64,000 nt of DNA. Origin: Catalinimonas niigatensis. GTDB taxonomy: Bacteria > Bacteroidota > Bacteroidia > Cytophagales > Cyclobacteriaceae. The notes below the pieces were generated by a model. The model ran no database searches and was not told where the DNA came from. It saw nothing but the letters and a program-made list of their open reading frames with translations. The position numbers and the translations under genes were made by a program. Positions 63,201-64,000 of this stretch are shown one piece after another. The stretch is from NCBI RefSeq assembly GCF_030506285.1, contig NZ_CP119422.1, positions 930,001-994,000 of the forward strand. The letters are read 5' to 3'. The first letter of the stretch is position 1, and every line of letters starts with the position of its first letter.

Positions 63201-64000
63201 GATGATGGGTGACAGGTTCAATTGCGCATTGCTCCAATCGTAGAGCAGTGATTTAATACTCTCCGGTACTTCTTCCATAACCTGTGACTGGTATTGAAAT
63301 CTGCCGGAAGCCTGCTTTCCTACAGATTGTGGAGCAAAGTTTGCAATCTTTACCTTAGGGCTTGTGATAAGTATGCTATCCAACAAGGCCGCTTTATCCC
63401 TGGTCATCGTTTCTAACTGTATCCCAAAAAAAGAGGCTGATGAAATATTCACTTCATATGCCAGAGGTTTGGATGGAGGCGCCAAAAGTAACTCTTCCAG
63501 GGAGTCAACGCCTGCCTTAAACATGACAGCGTCAAAATATACATCACAGCCAAAATTCCTGTAACTGTCTGTTTGCAATGAAGCGCTTTCGGCTGTAAAA
63601 TAATGTCTCTGATCCGGCAGATAGAGTTTGAGTTTACCTATATCTAAGGTTACAGAATCTGCTGGTAATACCATGCTCAAAGAATCCTTGCCTAGAACTG
63701 AGTCTAATTCAACATGCGTCAGCAACAAATTTGCGTCTTCAATTTTTAACAACTCCAATGTATCTTTTCCATACCGATGCACTTGCAGGCTGGCGCTGTC
63801 AAAAACAATGTCATTGATTTGCAATTTGCTCAGTTTGGTGGATATCTTCTGATAGAGGCTATCCGGATGCAGCACATCCAAACGATGAAATGTTCTGGCC
63901 TTGAGGCTATCATGAAGAATCTGGAGTGTAATGGAAGGTTCAGTAAAGACTAATTGATTTGCTACCAAAAGGCTGTCAAAGTACAAATCACGCCAATCAA
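60261..64000 (-). CDS. Giant AsmA-like protein (5' end cut by window)
   Basis: The frame is open from the window edge (64000) to a TAA at 60261, giving 1245 codons; it has no natural start inside, so the N-terminus lies beyond the window. The visible part is rich in repeated short strand patterns with D-S-x-x-x-x-(I/L)-x-x and DLKKIYQEQQ-like turns, ending in the AsmA-like C-terminal block (ITFEALNATGANLTNDPAA; FPLASKSLKFYINGTLDKMD; LTKFNQILEPVAFVHIKEGV; MRFNFSGDREKSTGTM) before a basic tail. AsmA/TamB-type proteins bridge the periplasm and are linked to lipid transport or outer-membrane assembly. Bacteroidota members of this length are not studied. Tail-to-tail with cca. Confidence 0.8.
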   Translation of the reverse strand, partial: DWRDLYFDSLLVANQLVFTEPSITLQILHDSLKARTFHRLDVLHPDSLYQKISTKLSKLQINDIVFDSASLQVHRYGKDTLELLKIEDANLLLTHVELDSVLGKDSLSMVLPADSVTLDIGKLKLYLPDQRHYFTAESASLQTDSYRNFGCDVYFDAVMFKAGVDSLEELLLAPPSKPLAYEVNISSASFFGIQLETMTRDKAALLDSILITSPKVKIANFAPQSVGKQASGRFQYQSQVMEEVPESIKSLLYDWSNAQLNLSPIIAPGDSSALFQWLKAGKLQIDSGQFQIIKAKDDLSGFTQITSIDTFYATLDTISIDHLDKDSAFVFEDSKVAVLASDMDIFLKNSRFLLPGQKGEGGTLNVEAARISTLSEEAYFKNIRFLTNPNNPPSTEVWLDKMYIPYVKFNKIDLKKIYQEQQAGFAFLAVYSPQIILNYKENDQPKRELRFDIEELYPQLSSYLNKLSVPSARINNAKLLLQKISKKGIEPLFAAQKLDVHLKGFYLDSLTHMSRVRPFYADVLDVKAQDYQWNFYPEDETYPLLGLKGGEIHYNSYEGQLDMGKLNMITNIPKGSDLHNLQIYCEKIMADDIDPYRLIHDQLLQVGRLIITKPSYQVEERTKSKHAHQDEILVWQSLQPDLNKLLNTNLRNIHLRYVNVEKGKLSYLRRFAADTLSFVSVDSVEFKARNIRVNHQKNRHLHNILYADEIDFNFFTDHLLINRGGNKHKVTLRHAYFSSRDSHLRVGKLQISPPKEVFNLEENTHIAFNTTNLHLRGLDFKKAYLYGDFNVQQLNINHADSKVYLAVKQTDAKDSTASIHEVISPYLKKLNIEEIIFPESSLEIYDKKTRKISFTSPKLKANISNFYLDQTRLDKQISSITDSKQTPSERMFFAEDVSISIQDYSRSLDDGLYLLSADVIKIESAARKIGISGLKLQPQLSRSQFLKKFEYNKSLAHLYVDQIELNEVDFEEMLKKKNVIVGRVDVYEPTLEIFRDNQLPRDETKRPGLHQELLFNLDHLVNIHQLQIIDGLITYAERAEDAEKDGVITFEALNATGANLTNDPAAVKDSVVTMLDVTALVLGEGKLKTSFRFPLASKSLKFYINGTLDKMDLTKFNQILEPVAFVHIKEGVNQEMRFNFSGDREKSTGTMIFRYNNLSVQMIDREKGNTGFDEKLGSFIANAFVLKANNPKAVFLRIGNISYQRDPSKAMFHYWWQSILSGVKSSIGIDKNMEKTKDFADLKND

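Overview
The window is a chromosomal segment of a marine-type member of the Bacteroidota, most likely order Cytophagales. The evidence is an ECF sigma/FecR pair, a TonB-dependent receptor with an N-terminal carboxypeptidase-regulatory-like domain, sulfatase and DUF983/DUF420 genes, alternative complex III (Act) joined to an aa3-type oxidase, and promoters of the Bacteroidota form TTTG-N19-TAnnTTTG. The genus cannot be fixed from the sequence alone.

Layout, left to right. 1-4.2 kb (minus strand): a FecR-type anti-sigma factor cut by the window edge, its ECF sigma factor, a lipoprotein sulfatase and a second ECF sigma factor with no FecR partner. 4.3-6.4 kb: a helical protein with an internal duplication, a noncoding array of four 42-bp repeats, a DUF433/DUF5615 toxin-antitoxin pair and REP-like hairpins. 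6.4-10.4 kb: a probable amino-sugar salvage operon (nucleotidyltransferase, NahK-like kinase, SSS symporter). 10.9-16.2 kb: five minus-strand signalling genes (REC protein, sigma-54 activator, PAS kinase, Rcp1-like REC protein, REC-PAS-kinase), preceded by two adjoining inverted repeats. 16.5-21.5 kb: a gamma-glutamylcyclotransferase-like gene, then plus-strand genes for a lipid kinase, an LpxH-like phosphoesterase, a glycosyltransferase and a GH1 glycosidase, and a 56-codon minus-strand ORF. 21.6-32.8 kb: a small STAS-like protein, the TonB-dependent receptor, and a two-gene operon pairing a 1267-residue membrane histidine kinase with a 1240-residue exported, probably outer-membrane protein.

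33-50 kb holds the major metabolic unit: 17 tightly packed or overlapping minus-strand genes read from one near-perfect promoter at 49971-50001. The order is actABCDEF, oxidase subunits II and I, heme A synthase, heme O synthase, two subunit III-type proteins, subunit IV, SCO, DUF420, a small CxxC membrane protein and DUF983. Together they take electrons from the quinol pool through ACIII to cytochrome c and oxygen, and supply the heme and copper assembly functions.

50-64 kb: tRNA-Cys and rpsA, each with a recognisable promoter, a decayed gene, an M28 peptidase, a SPOR-like/OmpA protein, an operon of two STAS-like proteins plus a soluble PAS kinase, a divergent YrdC/Sua5-like protein, the CCA-adding enzyme, and a giant AsmA-like protein cut by the right edge.

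Most of the window is ordinary core or lineage genome. The least explained parts are the kinase/giant-OMP pair, the twin-STAS/kinase operon, the twin inverted repeats upstream of the response-regulator cluster, and the 42-bp repeat array.
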